DNA of 64,000 bases, taken from UBA6168 sp039819485 (GTDB lineage: Bacteria > Bacteroidota > Bacteroidia > Chitinophagales > Saprospiraceae). The stretch covers positions 1 through 64,000 of the forward strand of contig JBCBRY010000025.1 in assembly GCA_039819485.1 (NCBI GenBank), in the 5' to 3' direction. Position numbers and translations under genes: made by a program. Positions 61,541 to 64,000 of this stretch are shown here, one piece after another (within the stretch, counting starts at the first letter, position 1; each line of letters begins with the position of its first letter). The notes beneath the pieces were generated by a model. That model worked only from the letters and a program-made list of their open reading frames with translations, had not been told where the DNA came from and made no database searches.

Positions 61541-62221
61541 ATGAATCTGAAGAAACTCAACGAGGCGATCGGCCAGTATAAACATTTCCTCCGGACCCAC
61601 CCACGGCATGATCCCCATTGGAAATGGGAATCGCAGCGCATTTTCCAGGACAACTGGAATCTCGAAACGGGCGATCTGGCCGGGATGTTTGACAGCAGCC
61701 TGCAAAACTCACAGACGCGTCGCCTCTGGAACAGGGAAAATTATGCGCCAAAAAAAATGATGCTCAAGTTCATCGAAACGAGCGAAGATTACGTAAGGTT
61801 TTCTTTTCAGGACTTATTTAATGAAGAAAAAGACATCGAAGGACGGGTAGACCGCTTTGTCTTTTATTGCGACGAATTATTGAAAAGCTATAAAGACGCC
61901 AAACCGCTCACCATCGAGAACCGGCATTTCCACGACGATAACTATGGTATGATTTCCATTTATCTCGCCTTCCGTTTTCCGAATATTTATACACCTTATA
62001 GTTTCGACAATTTCAAACGCTTAATGCAGCGCCTCGGCAGTCTCGACGTACCGAAAATAAATGACGTATCGCGCTATTTTAAAGTGATGCGGACGATATT
62101 TAATTTTATTAAAAAGGATGAGGAGATTTTGGAAATTCATCGGTCGAGTCTAGAGGAGGGAAAACATTTTATGGGGGAGACACTGCTGGTGGTGGAGGAT
62201 TTTTGTGGGTGGGTTAAATAA
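61541..62221 (+). CDS. Unknown protein, possibly orphan N-terminal domain of an McrB-like ATPase
   Basis: A 226-residue soluble helical protein: LNEAIGQYKHFLRTHPRHDPHWKWESQRIFQDNWNL-type opening, then SSLQNSQTRRLWNRENYAPKKMMLKFIETSED, DIEGRVDRFVFYCDELL, NRHFHDDNYGMISIYLAFRFPNIYTPYSFDNF, and a C-terminal FKVMRTIFNFIKKDEEIL...MGETLLVVEDF. I recall this block as the N-terminal domain in front of the AAA+ motor in some Bacteroidota McrB-type restriction GTPases. If so, the motor and McrC are missing: no Walker motif occurs before 62778. Alternatively a full stand-alone family. The T-rich inverted repeat ends just upstream; a palindrome (TTTCAAGTTACGCTAGCGCT, 62235 on) follows. Confidence 0.6.
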   Translation: MNLKKLNEAIGQYKHFLRTHPRHDPHWKWESQRIFQDNWNLETGDLAGMFDSSLQNSQTRRLWNRENYAPKKMMLKFIETSEDYVRFSFQDLFNEEKDIEGRVDRFVFYCDELLKSYKDAKPLTIENRHFHDDNYGMISIYLAFRFPNIYTPYSFDNFKRLMQRLGSLDVPKINDVSRYFKVMRTIFNFIKKDEEILEIHRSSLEEGKHFMGETLLVVEDFCGWVK

Positions 62222-62340
62222 ATGAGCGGAAACGTTTCAAGTTACGCTAGCGCTAAACTTGAAAACAGGTTGTCTTGTCCTAAAATAAGTTTACACCATT
62301 ATTAATTAATTCAAGTCGCGATTAAATAGATTTATCGAGA

Positions 62341-62565
62341 GTGAAAGCAAAAATGAATAAGACGACTTTCAATAAATTGCTTGGAATTGAAAACTCCGAA
62401 TATAAATTTGAAGCGCACAATGATTTTGGTTTTATCCACTATTTAATGGGAAAAGAATATATCCTAAATAATAATTATTTGATTTTAGAAGAAGTTTGGT
62501 TTTGGGGATTTTTCAATCAAAGAATTGAACATAAAATATACACCAAAGTATTCATCTCCTCATAA
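62341..62565 (+). CDS. Possible small protein, unknown
   Basis: A 74-codon frame from GTG 62341 (ATG alternative at 62353): NKTTFNKLLGIENSEYKFEAHNDFGFIHYLMGKEYILNNNY with a hydrophobic, aromatic end (LEEVWFWGFFNQR). Codon use is plausible for this genome, but it is short and without a recognised family. It may be a remnant of decayed DNA between 62222 and 62777. Confidence 0.35.
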   Translation: MKAKMNKTTFNKLLGIENSEYKFEAHNDFGFIHYLMGKEYILNNNYLILEEVWFWGFFNQRIEHKIYTKVFISS

Positions 62566-62777
62566 GAATTTCTTTAAGAAATTTGTAAGCCTTCTAAAGA
62601 ATTCAGAAAATTATTTAAATGAATCACCTGTTTTATATTGGAAGTTGTTTGAAAAATGCTTGTCCCAAACTTGCTTTGGGAAATCAAAAACGCTTGCTAA
62701 AAAAAATTCGCTCCGCTCAAATAGTTTTTTAGCAGGTTACCCGCCAGAACGAGTACAAAAAATTCTTTGAAGAAATT
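62566..62777. other. AT-rich non-coding stretch with small hairpins
   Basis: Holds TCCCAAA/TTTGGGA (62663-62681) and GCTAAAAAA/TTTTTTAGC (62696-62733) hairpins. An 81-codon frame passes through both and is not credible as a gene. Together with the palindrome near 62235, the area looks like decayed sequence. Confidence 0.5.
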
Positions 62778-63350
62778 TTACTCCAACACCCCTTCCCTCT
62801 TCTTCTTATAATAATTCACGCCTGCACCGTAGACCCAACCGATGGTGCCGCGTTTCGTTTTCACTTTGATATAAGGCTCTTCCGCTATTTCCTTTCCGAG
62901 GCTCACCGTATAAAGCGAATCCGTTACTTCATCCATGAAATAAACTTCCGAAAAAAGCGGCAACTCGCCCAGCACCTTGCTTTTCAGGCCTGGTCCAGAG
63001 CGGATTTTCAATTTATCAATTGTGATATACAATTTGCTGGCGGCAGGTGTAGCAGAAGCACCTTGTTTACTGGCCACTGTTTGGGCAGCCACAGCCTGTT
63101 TGGCGGAATCGGCCTTGGCCGCCGCTGCCATTTCCTGTTGCTTTTTGGCGAGGGCTTCGGCCAAAACATCAGCGGGGGCTTCCTCTTTTATTTCTTCTTT
63201 TTTTGCCAGACTGTCAGCAACTGCCGCTGCTTTCGCTTCTTCTTGTAATTTGACTTTTGTTTCTTTGCATCTGGAACCGGCCCAGAGAAGGAAAACCAAT
63301 AATAACACTCCGGCAACGAGGATTTCCATTCTTGATAATAATCCATTCAT
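62778..63350 (-). CDS. Membrane-anchored SH3b-domain protein
   Basis: A 190-residue protein with an N-terminal membrane helix (ILVAGVLLLVFLLWAGS, about residues 10-26), an Ala/Lys/Glu-rich helical linker of about 75 residues, and a C-terminal bacterial SH3 domain (LYITIDKLKIRSGPGLKSKVLGEL, TKRGTIGWVYGAGVNYY). SH3b domains often bind cell-wall or envelope ligands. Transcribed divergently from dprA across 118 bases that contain a word-type inverted repeat. Confidence 0.8.
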   Translation of the reverse strand: MNGLLSRMEILVAGVLLLVFLLWAGSRCKETKVKLQEEAKAAAVADSLAKKEEIKEEAPADVLAEALAKKQQEMAAAAKADSAKQAVAAQTVASKQGASATPAASKLYITIDKLKIRSGPGLKSKVLGELPLFSEVYFMDEVTDSLYTVSLGKEIAEEPYIKVKTKRGTIGWVYGAGVNYYKKKREGVLE

Positions 63351-63365
63351 TTCAGTAAGTTTTTC

Positions 63366-63450
63366 AGCTGTTAGCTATGAGCTATTATGAGCGATTAGTA
63401 CTGAGTGAGCTTGTAAAAAGCTAACTGTTAAAAGCTTGCAGCTAACCGCT
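63366..63450. repeat. Word-type inverted repeat (AGCTGTTAGCT words)
   Basis: AGCTGTTAGCTATGAGCT (63366-63383) pairs with 63433-63450, about 14 of 18 positions; the region between repeats related words. It lies in the divergent gap between the SH3b gene and dprA. Confidence 0.7.
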
Positions 63451-63468
63451 ATCACTAAAAGCAAATTT

Positions 63469-64000
63469 ATGAAAGACCTTTTGTACAAGGTAGCCTTGAC
63501 GAAGATACCCCTCGTGGGAGCGGTAACGGCCAAAAACCTTGTCAGTTACTGTGGTGGTGCAAGGGAAGTGTTTACTGCGAGAAAAAAAGAGCTGTTGCGG
63601 ATACCCGGTATCGGGCGGCAGACCGCTTCGAACATCATCAACCAAACGGTTTTGGCAGAGGCAGAATTAGAGGTGGAATATTTGGAAAAAGAAAACATTA
63701 CCCCTCTTTTTTACCTCGACAATGATTATCCACAACGGCTGAAGCATTATGCGGACGCGCCGGTACTTTTATTTTACAAAGGTTCGGCCAATCTCAATTA
63801 TCAACGCACCATCGGCATAGTCGGCACCCGCAAACCTACACCGCAGGGCATTTCAATTTGTGAAAAACTGGTTGCGGAATTGGCTCCTTATGCACCCGTT
63901 ATCATCAGCGGCCTGGCCTATGGCATCGACATCTCAGCACACCAAACCAGTTTGGAACAGGGCCTCGAAACAATAGCCGTTTTGGGACATGGTTTAAAAA
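63469..64000 (+). CDS. dprA: DNA-processing protein DprA (3' end cut by the window)
   Basis: The first ~177 residues of DprA, which loads RecA on incoming single-stranded DNA during transformation. Visible: a SAM/helix-hairpin-helix N-terminal part (MKDLLYKVALTKIPLVGAVTAKNL, LLRIPGIGRQTASNII), then the linker YLDNDYPQRLKHYADAPVLLFYKG, and the Rossmann core IGIVGTRKPTPQGISI and VIISGLAYGIDISAHQTSL. The frame stays open to the window end with no internal stop. ATG at 63469 is the first start in front of the hairpin-helix domain. Confidence 0.92.
   Translation, partial: MKDLLYKVALTKIPLVGAVTAKNLVSYCGGAREVFTARKKELLRIPGIGRQTASNIINQTVLAEAELEVEYLEKENITPLFYLDNDYPQRLKHYADAPVLLFYKGSANLNYQRTIGIVGTRKPTPQGISICEKLVAELAPYAPVIISGLAYGIDISAHQTSLEQGLETIAVLGHGLK

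Noticed and set aside
62270..62310. TGTCCTAAAATAAGTTTACAC, like an insertion-sequence end
   Set aside because: No inverted partner, no transposase nearby and only one copy seen in the window.
62525..62770. 81-codon frame after the small protein
   Set aside because: Runs through two hairpins and repeats, overlaps the other frame, and has no coding character.
1..64000. tRNA, rRNA, riboswitch or CRISPR
   Set aside because: I looked for cloverleaf ends, conserved rRNA words and spaced repeats and saw none; short or divergent RNAs could escape reading by eye.

Overview
The window comes from the chromosome of a Bacteroidota bacterium, most likely of the Saprospiria (Lewinella/Haliscomenobacter-like). 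Evidence: at least seven secreted proteins end in a type IX secretion (T9SS) sorting domain; there are SprB-type adhesin repeats, a gliding-associated C-terminal-like motif, many lipoproteins, Bacteroidota-type promoters (TTG...TAnnTTTG) and AT-rich intergenic DNA. No rRNA, tRNA, CRISPR array or complete insertion sequence was seen. Everything rests on reading the sequence; no database search was run.

Layout. 1-7.8 kb: a GH113-like glycosidase, a small lipoprotein, dnaE, then a REP-associated tyrosine transposase (RAYT) surrounded by (and carrying) REP-like hairpins. 8-20.6 kb: T9SS cargo proteins, the tRNA methylthiotransferase mtaB, a DUF4129-DUF4350 membrane pair, an endosialidase-chaperone (S74) protein and a WG-repeat protein. 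20.6-30 kb: two zinc metalloproteases, bifunctional ftcD of histidine breakdown, an acetyltransferase and several unrecognised genes. 30-35.7 kb: an operon of a secreted alpha-amylase and two T9SS proteins.

35.9-44.8 kb is the most unusual part. Two related SAM-dependent methyltransferases, one fused to a cyclic-nucleotide-binding-like domain, flank a large hybrid sensor kinase, followed by an OmpR-type response regulator and a small membrane protein. The methyltransferases carry a GYAGDY motif that I associate with PhcB, the enzyme making the 3-hydroxypalmitate methyl ester quorum signal of Ralstonia. Three promoter regions of the cluster share a 23-base motif with two CTTTTT boxes 10 bases apart. 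I propose a fatty-acid-methyl-ester-like signalling cassette; this is inference.

44.8-50.5 kb is an operon for reductive pyrimidine breakdown: preA and preT (dihydropyrimidine dehydrogenase), a ureidopropionase-type amidohydrolase and dihydropyrimidinase. A four-helix-bundle S23-type gene lies between preT and preA, bracketed by a 29-base direct repeat. 50.6-64 kb: an FG-GAP/T9SS protein, a D-aminoacylase-type lipoprotein, a 1666-residue redoxin-SprB-repeat protein, a methionine aminotransferase, a phosphoesterase, a possible orphan McrB N-terminal domain, an SH3 protein and the start of dprA.

Non-coding DNA is rich in structure: three copies of a ~125-base MITE-like element, three REP hairpins at the RAYT, one double palindrome next to a decayed gene, and at least seven long imperfect inverted repeats built of short words, several in operon gaps or divergent promoter regions where a terminator would make no sense.
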